Source of the DNA: Rotaria sp. Silwood1
Lineage: Eukaryota > Rotifera > Eurotatoria > Philodinida > Philodinidae
Assembly (NCBI GenBank): GCA_905250075.1
Contig: CAJNOP010000034.1
Location: forward strand, 310,001 to 374,000
Direction of reading: 5' to 3'
Length of the DNA: 64,000 nucleotides
Below, one piece after another: positions 11,363 through 25,300 of the stretch. The notes under the pieces are model-generated. The model was given only the letters and a program-made list of their open reading frames with translations, was not told where the DNA came from and did no database searches. Both the position numbers and the translations under genes were made by a program. The number at the start of each line of letters is the position of its first letter. The stretch's first letter is position 1.

Positions 11363-13408
11363 ATGTTATTTTCCATTGCCCTTTCTGTCCTATGTTTTAC
11401 TATATTTTCTGTTCAAGGTGATGAATATCTTCCAGGTTAGTTTTACTTTTGTTTCAATCATCTCAAAGTTATTTAAGATACATAATTATAGCTCGAAGCA
11501 TACGAGCATCTGAAACATGTTATGGTGAATATGGATGCTTTACAACAGGAGCACCATTCGGTAAAAAATAATTTTACTTGTTCTATAATCAAATCAATCT
11601 ATATTTTCAAACAGGTGGAACATTACAACGACCATTTGGTGTATTGCCTGATCGAGTAAAATAGTATATTGAATTGTGTCATAGTTTATTATTTCTCATT
11701 TATAAATAGCCTGCTGCCATTGGAACCACATTCTATCTATATACACGAGCAACACGTAAAACTCGTACAGAAATCAGTCGTTATACAACTCTTGGCCCAT
11801 GGGATGTAACCAAACCAACAAAATTTTTTATTCATGGCTTTTTAGATACTGCTAATAAACCATGGTGGATTGATTTGAAAAATGCTATACTTGATGTCGT
11901 TAGTATTAAATATTCAAAAGATTAATATTAGAATATCTATATTCTGTAAACTTTAGGATGATGTAAATGTCATTATGACTGATTGGTCAAATGGTAATGG
12001 ATTTCCATATGAAAAAGCCTCAGCTAATGCTCAAGTAGTTGGTACTGAAATTGCTTTATTTATCAATTATTTGATTGAAAACCATGGTGCTAAAGCTACT
12101 GATTTTCATATTATTGGTCATTCACTTGGTGCTCAAACGGCAGGATATGCTGGAGAAAAAGTTCATGGTTTAGGACGAATTACTGGTAAATATTAAATAA
12201 GAAAAGAAAAGAACTTTCGACAGAAAAACGTTTTTTTTTGTTCATCAATAGGTTTGGATCCTGCTGGTCCTTATTTTGAAAATACTCCACCACAAGTTCG
12301 TCTTGATCCAACTGATGCTTTATTTGTTGATGTCATTCATACTGATGGTGCTCATAATCTTCTTTTGGGACTCGGTAGAATTATTTTCATAGAAAGATCT
12401 TTTTTCTCTTTTAATCCACTATCATTTGATTTCTATAGGCAGTCTTCAACGAATGGGTCATGTCGACTTTTACCCAAATGGTGGTTATGATCAACCTAAA
12501 TGTCCTAGAACCCCTGGTAAAATACTAAATCTTGTTCTTCAACTTGGTCAAATGGATGTTCAAGGTAATATAACAATCAATAATAATTATATTCTTTTAA
12601 TCGTTTAGGTTTAAAAAACTAGGTTTCATAGAAACATCACTCTGTAGTCATTTAGTTGCTGTTTATTTCTTTACGGATTCAGTTCGTAAACAATGTCCTT
12701 ATATTGGTTATTCATGTTCTAATTATGATGATTTTAATTCTGGTAAATGTTCACTTAAATGTGATGGAAATGGACATAAATGTAATCGTATGGGTTATTG
12801 GGCTTCACCAGCAGATGGACAAGGTGAATTTTATTTGAAAACTCAAGATGCTGATGCGTTTCCATATTGCAGTTAGTTTTGTTGTTTTTTTTTAGTATAT
12901 ATTAAAAATTCATGCTATGTTTTTTGTTTTAAAGTTTATCATTATCAAATAACACTTGAATCAGGATCAGATTATTCACAGACACGTGGTAAAGTTAGTG
13001 TTACACTTATTGGTACACTTCGAACAGTTACAGTTGTTTTTGATAAGTATGTTTATTTTTGGGTATTTAACAAAATTCATACTTTTATTTTTAGTGATGA
13101 AACAACATTAAAACGTGATTCAGTACAAACACGTTTGATTCCATTAACAATTGATATTGGTGAAGTAACGGCAGTTGATATTGATTTTACGAAAACAACC
13201 AATTGGATTTCATCGACTTGGTATTCATCTTCATGGAAATTTACCAGAGCTACTATATTGAATGGCGATCAACAAAAAAGGTATATTATTGCTTTATATT
13301 TAATAATCAAATACATTTTTTTTTTGTTTTATTTATTCTAGTCGTGTATTCTGTCCGAATGAATCAGTGATACAATCTGGATCTACTGTTCGATTTGCTT
13401 CGTGCTAA
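11363..13408 (+). CDS. Secreted pancreatic-type triacylglycerol lipase
   Basis: Eleven exons: 11363-11435, 11492-11560, 11615-11655, 11710-11898, 11957-12185, 12252-12374, 12439-12564, 12623-12871, 12935-13046, 13095-13280, 13342-13408; 487 aa. It begins with a hydrophobic signal peptide ([18 protein letters not shown]), then CYGEYGCF as in pancreatic lipases. The catalytic triad is intact: Ser180 in [13 protein letters not shown], Asp203 in GLDPAGPYF, His293 in the CSHL motif. Also conserved are [26 protein letters not shown] and [13 protein letters not shown]-terminal PLAT/beta-sandwich domain starts near residue 367 ([10 protein letters not shown]), the part that binds colipase in vertebrate enzymes. 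The length fits the family (about 450-480). It is most likely a digestive enzyme hydrolysing dietary lipid, although phospholipase A1 activity cannot be excluded. Confidence 0.93.
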
Positions 13409-16257
13409 CATTCTTCCTTCGTATTAAAAAGTTTTTCTTCGAATAAAGTTTTTGAAGTTTGTTATAAGGACAGCAAGAGGAGTATATAAACGAAAACATT
13501 GTTTAGAAAGTGAAAAATCATGTGAATCAAATAGATATGGCTCACTTCACGTGGAAGAAATGAACCGATAAAGCATTATGAAATTTATTTTGAATATTTC
13601 AATTTGTTTGATCGTTACTTCTTTCAGCCAAAATTTAACCAACTACTACCTAGCTTAGTCACAGTTGTAACTGGTAACGATGAATGATTGAACTGAATTT
13701 TGTAGAGCTTTTGTATAAATCAAACATTTATGTACTGATGTCAGAGACTACTTCTTTGAGACGACATGGATTAGACTATTCTATTAAATGAAAAATTAGT
13801 AGTGTAGACTTAGTAAATTTTCTGAACTCACATTCATATCAATATATGTTGTCGGAACAGAATCAAACAAGCATTTACCAATGTACTTCGTCATAGATTT
13901 TTTTATATTTCTTATTATTTATAGCGGATACTTTACATGGACATAAAAAATAAAAAAGCAAGGATAACGTAGAAAGCAGATTAAGTATACAGTTGATTAA
14001 TGATGCCGATATTCGATGAGGTTATTTTAATTAGATGTTTTTTCGTTAATTTTCGCTTCATTTCATAATCGGTTTCCATACATGCTCTAAAGCTTGATGT
14101 AGTAGAGAAACCAATGGCGTACAAACTACTAATCATAAACATATATGAAATTTGTTTTTCTTTTCATTGAGCCTTCCTTCATTCACTCGTTTTAGATGAC
14201 CTATTGGAAATATTTTTCATAAAAAACATTGGAATTCTTATAGAACAGGTTGTTAGCGTAGCCTATTTGAGGCTGAAATATGGGATTCACAGATGTCATA
14301 TAGCCTTATTATGCTAATACAGGATAGATAATGTGAAAAATCTCTCATAAATTATAGTTGTTTTACAAGATAATCAATCATTAGAGTAAGAATATGCCTT
14401 ATTTATTTCTGCATTTATAATAAAATTCTTTTCTTTTTCACAAGCGCTCCAGTTTTTGTTTACATTGTTAATATTCGTTCATTATGTTTCTTTTTCGTAT
14501 TTGATTTTTTTTTAATATTTAAAGTTGTGATTATTATCCTACACAAGAATAACAAATAGCATTACTAGTAGTCATATATCAAGTTCTGTTAATGAATAAA
14601 AAATAGATGTAGGCAACTTTCTATTGATGAATTATCATTAGTACTTATGAAAACTAATCATAGCTAAAATATCAGGACCTAGTCTTGTGTCATTATATCG
14701 GCATAATAAAAACAAAATCCATAGTTCATTCATCTGATTCGGATTTGACTTTGGGTGGATGAAACGTCATACTGGAAATCGAATAAAATTTATATCATAC
14801 AGAGAGTTCAATGTCTCTAACAAAATTTCACTGTACATCAGACGATGTGCTGTTCTTGAAATGATTGCATCATAAATTATGAACTTTGAAATGCAAAATT
14901 CGAGAAAGAAAGCAAAATCTAGACTATCGCTATAAAGTGTTTCACATCTTAATTTTAGGATGTTTCACTGGAGATAAATGACCATTCCAAAATTGATCAT
15001 TAAGAAAAACTAATTCATCAGATAGAGACATTCGATAAACCCTTCAGGTATTCGTTTTACTCATTCAACCCATGTTTACAGAATATTTAAATAGAACATA
15101 TGTCTTTTTTTCTCTATCATCAGCATATCATCATAAAAAAATAACAAACTTTTATATACTCCATTTTCATTGCTAAAAAGACAAAGTCCATTGAATGAAA
15201 CACTATTCGTCAGCTTCTCGCGATGATGTATAGAAGTCAAAAAAAAACAATGTTGGTATAATCAGCAATGGAAACATCTATTTGTATTAATTAGAAAAAA
15301 TTGTTCAGGTTTCAGTTGTGATAGCAAGTACTCTAAACAGCAACTAAAATGTCATTTAAATTGATTGCTCATACATCAAATCGATGACTATCAACAGTAT
15401 TTGTATACTGATTAATTGCGTAGATTTTCTTATTCAAGATTTAACAAACTATGGAAAGTATTATGCATTCATATTTCTCTGTTAAATAAAATTTTAATTT
15501 ACTTAGATAAGAAAATTTTTTTGATTCAAATTGATAAATAATTAAAGTGCAATATATTGTTTGAAATCCGAGCATAACAACGTTAATATCCGTTCAAATG
15601 TTACGAATATACTTCTATTGTTTGTTATTGATGATTTTAAGATACATTGAATAATATCAAATAGAGTATTGATGTTAAAAATCAGCATGTGATATATTCC
15701 TTTGTTAGAATTTTTTAATCTTTTTTGATAATTTTAAAAACTTTTTTGTGTTGCTGTTTTAGTTGTTTCTCAGAGATTCATTTCATTTTTTTTCCATGAA
15801 CCTGATTATGGTTTTGCATATTACCGTAATTGAAGTGGAATAAGTTAAACTTTATTCTTAATTTCTTCGAGTATGATGAAGTCAATTTGAAACGTTTGTT
15901 TTGTTTTCATTATCAACGCTTTATGAACTAAATAATTTCGTTTTCTTTTTTCTTTTATATTATATGACAATGCACATCTAAACTAAAACTGTACTCAAAT
16001 TATAGAATAGGTTCAATTTCTGGGTGTGGGTGTTTTTTCTATATTGTAAATCAAAGAAATATAGAAGAAAAAAATCAGTCTCGTCACAAACACTAAAAAT
16101 ATCTTCTTATTCATTCTGTTTGTACTCATTTCACTTTGTTGAATATTCTCATTAATATCTATATCGAATCCTATTGTTCTTTCACAATGATACATTAGTT
16201 ATTGTATTAAATTCAATTATTGTGAAGCTTGATCTTGTCAAACAACGATTTTTGAGT
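13409..16257. other. Gene-poor intergenic region
   Basis: About 2.8 kb with no recognisable exon on either strand. Stop codons are dense in all frames. A short TGGGTGTGGGTG string at 16021-16032 resembles bdelloid TGTGGG telomere units but is only about two units long. Confidence 0.55.
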
Positions 16258-17146
16258 CAACTTCCACTTGTATTCATCATTCGTGAGGAGATTGGTTTTA
16301 TTGGACATTGTTTTTTACATTTTTCAATCTACTCTTCAATTCAATATGTTTTGCATCTATTCTTTTCGTGAGTCGATTATTGATATTATCAGTCTTTTTC
16401 GTGGTCTACTACCTAACAATGTATATTCAACCTACAACATACTTTGATTAATAACCAAACTTCAATCATTTAAACGGAAACTGTTTGATTAAGTCTTTTT
16501 ACCTCAATTATCAATGAATTTATTAATTTTATCTTTGATTGATCGTTATATTTGTACGCATCGTTCAACATCCATAATGCGTCATATGCATCAATTAAAA
16601 ATAGTACCTTAGTAAATTGACTTGATAGTTATGATTAGTGATTTTATGTCATTCTATGCATCTCTTCTTAATGATATCACGTCCAATGTTGCATGTGTTC
16701 CTACAGATTCATTATCCAATAGTGTATTATGCATTGTTATTCATGGTTTGATAACACCATTTGTGATTCTTATATTTGTTTGGCTTACTTTTCGAAATGT
16801 CAAGCGAAGCCATCAGACTAGTAGTCAATAGATTGTGTTTTTTTTTTAGCAAAAAGTCATAATTAATATGCTATGGGTATAGTGACACATATAACTGCAT
16901 ATCGTTCTCGTTATCAATTTATTAGTATGATTTTTATTCGAGTTATTGTAAGAAGTTTGTTTATTTTACGATGGATTGGTATGCATATTTATGATATAAC
17001 TACTTAGCACAATAACAACAATGTTAAACAATGGTTAATTGATAAGTTTAATTTTTAACGAATACTTTATATTGTTAATGTTAAATCATTTTATCTATCA
17101 ACATTAACATCTCGTCAATTTTGTTAGACATTTATCAAAGGTTTAT
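16258..17146 (+). pseudogene. Decayed rhodopsin-type G-protein-coupled receptor
   Basis: Seven-transmembrane receptor pieces appear in the right order but in different frames, separated by stops. A TM1-like piece is near 16258 (LPLVFIIREEIGFIGHC). A TM2-like piece is at 16343-16446 (FRESIIDIISLFRGLLPN). TM3 with the DRY motif is at 16514-16612 (LSLIDRYICTHRSTSIMRH). A TM5-like segment is at 16622-16831 (VILIFVWLTFRNVKRS). A TM6-like segment is near 16871-17008, and the helix-8 end is at 17083-17146 (SFYLSTLTSRQFC, stop, TFIKGL). At least four frame breaks and an in-frame TAG rule out an intact receptor. It is probably one of the expanded rotifer chemosensory/peptide receptor families; the ligand is unknown. 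Confidence 0.65.
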
Positions 17147-19338
17147 TCAAATTGATACATAAATCTTTAGAATAACAATATAATAAAAGACGTTTTCAAA
17201 TTTTGATAAGTTCTATTCACTAAAGCATACCAAACGAAATCAAGGTGCAATTTAAATATAGTATACTAAATCTATTCAAGCTTAATTGTCTAATTATCAT
17301 TTACTCTTTGACTGAAATTATGAAATTCATTTTTTTTTCTTGTTTATCAAACTGTCTATTCAGTATTATCTTTATAAATATCATAGAATAATTATGAGAA
17401 GAATCTAATCATATATTAAATATAATGATTCGATTCTTTGATGATCTCTAAAGATACTTGAGATGTTGTTTATGAGCAACTGTCTATTATGTTAAGATTA
17501 ATTTAATATATGGAACTACTCGAGTCGAAAAAACCGGTACCGTAAACGATATAAAACGATGAAAGCCGTAATCTTTACGTTGCTGTTTTCTATAAACTCA
17601 TAGAACAGTCAAGAAGATTAAAGCGAAATACAATGAAAATTAATGCAGTAATACGCCGTTTCTGTTGGTCGAAATGATCATGATCCTAGCTATTTTAATT
17701 TGTATACTGCAACCTTATTATTTCAAAGTAAGTATCTAGATACAACTGTTACTGATAAACGTTCCATGCCTTTTGTTAACTACATATGATTCAATAAGAG
17801 AGAATAGTGTTTTTTTTACTCATCAATGTTCCAAAAACACTCGATCTCATCTCAATCCTGGCAACTTCGGAACATCTGTGGAAAGAAGTATAAAGGATGT
17901 CCCATAATCAATGAGGATAAATTGTGAACGACATTTTTCATACTGTTTCTTAACTTAGAAGTAATTTCCAAAGTTTCAGCTCTCTATCTAAAATTGATGT
18001 TGAAATGTATTAGTAAGATTAAAATACATGAGCTTTTGTGATATCATTATTTCTTGACTAGTGACATTTATAAACATCTGATGGAAATAACTTTACAAGA
18101 CGAATTTTTTTCAAAAATCCAGCCTATAATAACACTCAATGTATATGAACATCCTCTTCGTTACTTTCTATGATCAAGTATAATTGAATTGTAACAATGT
18201 ATCAAACACTTCTTTACAAACTTTTCTTTTCAATACTTCATGCATCAGTAAACTGAGCACGGCTATCTACTGATTCTATACGTTTCTTAAATATTTGTGT
18301 TACGAACGGTGTGACTAATACTCCATGTTGTTCTAAGATGATACTAATTTTATACAAATCATTTAGCGTTTTTTTTTGTTTTCACAAAAGATTTTAAATA
18401 TATATATGCATTCCGATATAGGCAAAACAATTCTTAGCTACTCTGTCACGCTTGACTACTTCATAAAAATATTTCAAAAATCTAATACAACAATTCATAT
18501 ATGTTAATCTTGTTCATGCATTCCAGTATTAGCTTTAGCTAGAGAGCTGAAACTATAGAAAACTAAAGACTTTGATTACATATATCAGTGATAAAAATTT
18601 TAGACTTCTACGTCAAGAAAAACTATGAAGAATGTTGTTGACAATTTGTCTCCAATCATTATAGTACATCCTTTAGAGAGGTGAAGAAGTCAGAATTGAA
18701 TATCCTACATCGGATATGCAATATTCAAACGATTATCAGTGACATCTATCAAAAATCCAACAAACTGAAAAAAATTATCAAAATTAATAAATTTAATTGT
18801 TAAAATAAAATTTAAATAATAAAAAAAAAATAAATAATAATGAAACCAAACATAGACAACGATAGGTTGACAAATAAAAATTGCTACGGTGGGTTTGTTC
18901 TGTTCTTTTTTTTTCTTCTTCTTTCTTTCTCTATGACTGATTTTGTTTACTTTCTTTGTCATCGTTAAACTTCATTCTCGTTCTATCGTTCATGGTTAAC
19001 ATGATCCCATTATTTTGGTGATCGATAAAAAGATGAAGATCCTCAAAATGTCATAAGCAAAGAAGCAGACAAAAAAAAAAATACTATGAATAATATTAAT
19101 AACTTTTCTTTTTATGAAGGAAGAACAAAAAGATATTTTCGTCTATTAACGATCGATTATAGAATTTTCATCTTTCACATTCTACATTGATAATATGCAT
19201 TTATACATTTCCCTAAGGATCTTCTATATTCATATATTTCCTTTTTCCTAGACGTTTGACGATTGCTTCAAGCTTTTTTTTTTTTCGTTATATCGAAATT
19301 ATTTTTATAATTTAGATGGAACTTGTATGATTATCGAC
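17147..19338. other. Gene-poor region upstream of DLG
   Basis: No exon was recognised. The last part may hold the DLG promoter or 5'UTR intron: a T-rich tract followed by TTTAG ends at 19315, 24 nt before the conserved start. Confidence 0.5.
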
Positions 19339-22300
19339 ATGCCTGTTCGGAAACAAGGTAAACTCATGAAAGCAAATACCATTTTTCTTTCTATATTTAT
19401 TATTTGATTAGACGCTTATCGAGCACTCGAATTGCTCGAAGAATATTACAATCGTCTTGATTCACCAGAAGATAAACCATTAAAAAATGCCATAGATAGG
19501 TAAAAACAAAATTTTTATCTTGTTGGATAAATCGAAAAACAAACATTAATACTGATTTTTATTCGTTTTAGAGTTATCAAAGTTTTTAAAAGCCGACTTT
19601 TTCAAGCATTACTTGGTAATTAAATTTTATTGATTAGTTGAAAGTCAAAAAAATTTATATTGATTATTTCATTCTTTTTTTTTTGTTGTATCTAATAGAT
19701 ATTCAAGAATTTTATGAATCAATATTACTTGATGAACAACGTGATCCTATAGCTAAAACGGATGCAACACTTCATTTAGCTGAAGAATGGGAAAAACAAC
19801 CGATGCTTAAACGAAATATACGAGTAAAAATTTTCTTTAATAAATTAATAATAGAATCAAATTTCGCTTAGCATTTGTAAGATTAGCATAATTTATTCTA
19901 AGTTAAACATAAAGAATTAAGATCTAATAGTAATTTGACATGAACCGAAACAGAACAGAAATTGTTGGTCACTGTGATCTTTCAAGAACAAGAATAGAAT
20001 TAGAAGTTCGAGATTTTTTTTTTTTTTTGTTACTCTACTATGCATAAATCTATGCTGATAAGGATTGTCATCAAAAATTTTGCTTAGCATATAAACTAAA
20101 GGAATATTATGCATGACGGAAGAAAATTTTCGTCTTGATCTTAAGTTCTACCAAGAAAAAAAAAAACTAAACGATACTTGAGATCTTTTTACGATCTATT
20201 CTATCATTTATCCATGATAATGATTAATTGGATTTAGTGCTAGTTGTAAGTAACTTATGAAGAAGAGTGAAGTACACAAAAAAAAAGAGGAGCAGAGATA
20301 ACATGAGTGATGGCTTGCACAGTCGAAGGAACTGAGTATATTAGTAAACTACATTGAGTCACGTAGTATAGAAAAGGATTTTACAAACATAGCGTTCTGA
20401 GAGGTAAAATTTGAACATGATGCTAATATTCGAGACCTAATATGTTAATCATGCTACTATCTTTTTATACAGTTCGAGCGATTCTACATTATTTACTAGA
20501 TGCTTTAGTTTAACTCAAGAGTAGAATTATTTACCTTTACAATTTTAAACATGAAACAATATAAAGAATACTTTGAATTGCACTAAAACTTTCATAATAT
20601 TAGTTCAATCAGAAAAACATTTTATCTATTTATTGTTTGATATAGAATGGTACACCAACAATTGAATCACCAATGATAGCACCAATGGCAACAAATAATA
20701 CATTGTCTCGACCAACGAATATTAAAGAAAATAGTAAACGACAAACAACACCAACACCATTCTCTCAAATGACTGATGTAACAGATGGAATTCAAACTAA
20801 TCGTTTGATTACAACAGGATTAAATTCACCTACTGATATAACACAATTTAATTATGATGATCATTGGCAAGAAATTGAAATTGATCTTGAACGAGTAAAG
20901 ATAACATTTAAATAAAATAAAAAAAAAAAAAACTAAAGAATTTTTTTGTTTAATTTCATTTAAGCCACCCAATGTTGGTCTTGGATTTTCAATTGCTGGT
21001 GGAACTGATACACCTTGTATTAGTGATTCTCCAGCTGTTGTTGTAACACGTATTACTGAAGGTGGTCTTGCTGATCGTGATCAACGATTAAAGTAAAAGA
21101 AATACACATTCATAGTAACGAAAAGCAAAAAAAAACAACATGTTGATGTTTTTCGTTTAGACTTCATGACATTATTTTACGCGTTAATAGTATGGATTTT
21201 ACTCGTATAGAACATCAAGCAGCTGTTGATGGACTTAAAGCGGCTGGTAATCATGTTAATTTAGTAAGTTTATTTTCTTGTGTATTAGATATATTATGAA
21301 AAATATTTGGTTTAATTTTTTTTTTTGTTGTTTTTAGTTAATTCGTCGATTAGCGCCACCTATTATGGAAGAAATACAATTAAATAAGCCACCGAATGCA
21401 AATTTAGGTTTTTCAATTGCTGGTGGTATTAGTCATGAACATGTTAAAGGGTTTGTTTTTTGTTATTAAAGAAAATTTTGTTTATGCTATTTTCTCTTTA
21501 TAGAGATTATGGAATATTCATAACAAATATAATTCCAGGTGGAATTGCTGATAAAAATGGACGTTTAAAAGTTGGTGATCGTCTTATGCATGTACAATCA
21601 TTAGTAAGATAATATTTTTTTTTGTTAAGTTTTCATTAAAAAATTAATAATTTTGTATATCTAAATAGAAAAATGCTTATGATTTACAATTTGTTGAACA
21701 TAAACATGCTGTAGAATCAATTCGACGTGCATGTGATGAAAGTCAAACAATAACTTTATTAGTTGGTCATCCAACAGATTATCCAGGTTTAGCCGATACG
21801 ACAATACAACATATAAATGGACATCGTTCACCAATACAAAATGAAGAACATGGAGATTTTCCATTGTAAAAATAATATTGAAAATTTAAAATGGAATTAC
21901 ATTTTGTTTTTTTTTGTCAGGGAACGTCGAGTTTTACTTCGTCGTGGTCAGAATGGTTTTGGTTTTAATATTGTTGGTGGCGATGGAGAAGAAGGTATTT
22001 CATATGAATTCTAAAAAAGAAGAAATAACTAATGTCTATCATTTGTCGTCTCTCAACACTGAGATAAATATTGACAGAATGTCAGAAGTTATAACTCAAC
22101 TGGCGATAGAAATTCTCTAACTGATAAATCTCTTTTAAGTCGAGATAATGTGCATTATATACACTCAAATGAGATATGAATATTCTCACAAGAATTTATA
22201 TATTTAGCTTATTGCTATAGAAATACTGCATTTTTTTTTTCAACGAAGAACCGTAGTCTCTGACATTAGAAGTACAGGTGTTACTGTATAAGGTAAATAT

Positions 22301-25300
22301 AAATAAATCTTAATATCTATAGAATAAACAAAGATATTCTTCTGTGAAGAGTAAATACCTAGTGTAAGAACGCAATATGTTCTTTCTTATCAACAACATT
22401 ACTTCGATATATGATATTATGAAAAAAAATTTTTCTCTATATTTTATTTGTATATATGATATATTATAAAATTTTGTGACTTACCTAGTACAAATTTTCT
22501 ATATTATTTATTTTCATCTTTATTTGTAAAACAAAAAGAAAGAGCTCACAGCTTTCATTAGTTTTTAGAAAGTGGAGCGAGCTAAAAATTTTTGACAGAC
22601 AATTTTCCGATACCAGAAAATTTTGTGGAACTCAGATATTTTCGAAGAAAATGTTAAGTATAAGTTTTAAGTCGAAGTTTTCCAGTTCTTCTACATTGTA
22701 GATTGTAGTAATCGTGATTAAAGGTCATTGAATATGTTTCCATCTCAACCATATGTATAAATCAATTATTATAATATTACTCTTACTTATAGTTATGCAA
22801 GCAAAAATAATATATTTGCATAGCTAACAACATTGATTGAAATTTTTAATATCAAAGAGAGAAGCAAGCAAAAGAAAGAATGCAAAATTAACATACCAAT
22901 ATATGCACTAGTAATAATGAGGCATTGTCGTTTTCTTCATATCGTTGTTAGTGCTTCACTAAATATATCTGTTACTAATTCAATACGTTAAAAATATCAT
23001 TATAGTCATTTATTTTGAATGTTGTTGTATATTTTTCTTTTTTTTTTATCATAAACTTATTATTATTGTGATACATTAGAGAACTCATAACAATTTAATC
23101 ATATCGAAAATGATCTAAAAAACATTGTATAAATTTTTCCTGTTTTCACTTCACACATTTCAAATTTTAAAATATATGAAAATTCGTATACTAAATTATT
23201 TGCTAGCCTATGTGGAATATATATATGTTCTACATTTCAGTCTCAAATGAATTGTGTTAACACGCTTTAATATTCTTATTTCAATATAGAACCACATGAA
23301 AACATTTGACAACTTTTACAAATTAACCTATTCATTTTAGCATCTATATCTGTGTAAAGTTTGAAGTTGAAAATTATTTTCTTTTTCGTAAGGAAGAATT
23401 AAGTCATTCATTAAAAATAAAATACAATACCCTCGTCACAATATGTTAAGAGCACGAACTCTTTTTCAAGGTATTCATTACTCATTTGGATCTACGTGAT
23501 GCACATATTCTCGATTGAAAATCGATTTATCAATTGGAGAACGTCCCTAGTGAGGCATCAATCAAGAAACTAAACTTAAGAGAATCTTGTAATCAAACTT
23601 TTAGATAAGAAGTGACTCTTGTAGACAGGAAATACTATTATCAATAATAAAAAAAAAAAAAAAAAACTTCTGCAAGATTTGTTTGATGAATATTTCAATA
23701 GATTAAGACAGGAAAAGGAAGAACTCATGTCGCTTTTTCGAGATACTTTAAAAATCTAGGCAATTGTTTGATTTGTTTTTCTGTTCTCATTTGAAAATAA
23801 GAACTCCTGCTGTGAAAAAAAAAACAAGAGTCTCAATAGATTTTTCTCGAATCGTAATATATATATATATATTCTCTATTTTGTTTTTCCTTATCAAGGC
23901 ATTTATATCTCATTTATACAAGCTGGTGGTATTGCTGATAAATCGGGTGAATTACATAAAGGAGATCGTATATTATCAGTAAATAATACTGATTTTCGTG
24001 GAGTAACTCATGAAGAAGCAGCAACGGTGCTGAAAAATTGTGGTGATACAGCTGATTTACATGTTATATATAAATATGATGGTTTGGTGAAATAAATGAT
24101 TGACGGTATAAATTCGATTTTTTTTTTATTTATAGATTTTATTCGATTTGAAAATCGTATTGATGAACGTCGAAGTAAAATGACAGGTGAAATAGCTGGT
24201 AGTACAGGTAGTTTAAAAACATCAACAAAACGACAATTTTTTGTTCGGTAAATATTTTTTTTTTTGTTAACAGAAGACAATTAAAATTTTATGTTTTTTT
24301 TTTTTTAAGTGCCGAATTTGATTATGATCCTTCGAAAGATCCAAGTATACCAGGTGATCGTGGTTTATCATTTCGTGCAGGTGATATTCTTTATGTAACA
24401 AATGCAGCTGATGATTCATGGTGGCAAGCTAAACGTATAACTGATGGACAAGAAGAAGAAGAATTAGGAATAATTCCATCAAAATCAAGAGTCGAAAAAA
24501 AAGAACGTGCTAGACAAAAACGTGTAAATTTTAATCAAGGAAGTAGTAGTCGAGTAAGTGTTTATATTAAATAAATATCTGTATTTAAAATATGTTTTCA
24601 TTTATTTGTTGTTTTGTAAAGAGTAATACACTTGATCGAGATAAAAAGAAAAAGAAAAAATTTGGTTTATTTGGAAAAAGTGGAGATAGAAAAGATACAC
24701 AATCGGGTGATGATTCAGATAATGAACAAGACAATCTTGAACCTGTACCATCATATGAATTGGTTACTCAACATGAAGGTAAATATTTGATAGACATTAA
24801 CTTGAATAAGAAAAGAAAACAAAGAATCACTTGTTTTCTAATAAATCATATAGCAATTTTATTATAGGAAATCAAAATTCTTTTTTTTCTTTTAAAAGAA
24901 ATCAAATATTAGACTTTATTTCCGAACACTACAATAAAAGTTACAAGTATTTCCGCTCTCTCTCTGCATTTCGTGGTCATCGTATTATCAACTTTAAACG
25001 TTAAGAAATCAAATTAACGAAAACTGTATATTGTTTTACGTTTTTCACAAATAAATTTTTTCATCAGTCTATGACAAGTTTTGCTATACTCATTAAGATC
25101 TACTTAATTTTTCTGATAAGCCATTCTCTAGAAATTTTGAAAGGAAATACTCTTAAGTACGAAATAACTTTCTTTTTTCTAACTTGAAAACGAAGGAAAA
25201 GTCAGATTCACTATTTCATTCGAATATTCGAAATACTAATATTAAGGTGTTTCGTTGCTTCATGTTAATAAATAAATCACAGATGGTCTCAAGAGAAAGA

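Noticed and set aside
16021-16032. TGGGTGTGGGTG resembling bdelloid telomere repeats
   Set aside because: Only about two imperfect units; too short to claim an interstitial telomere.
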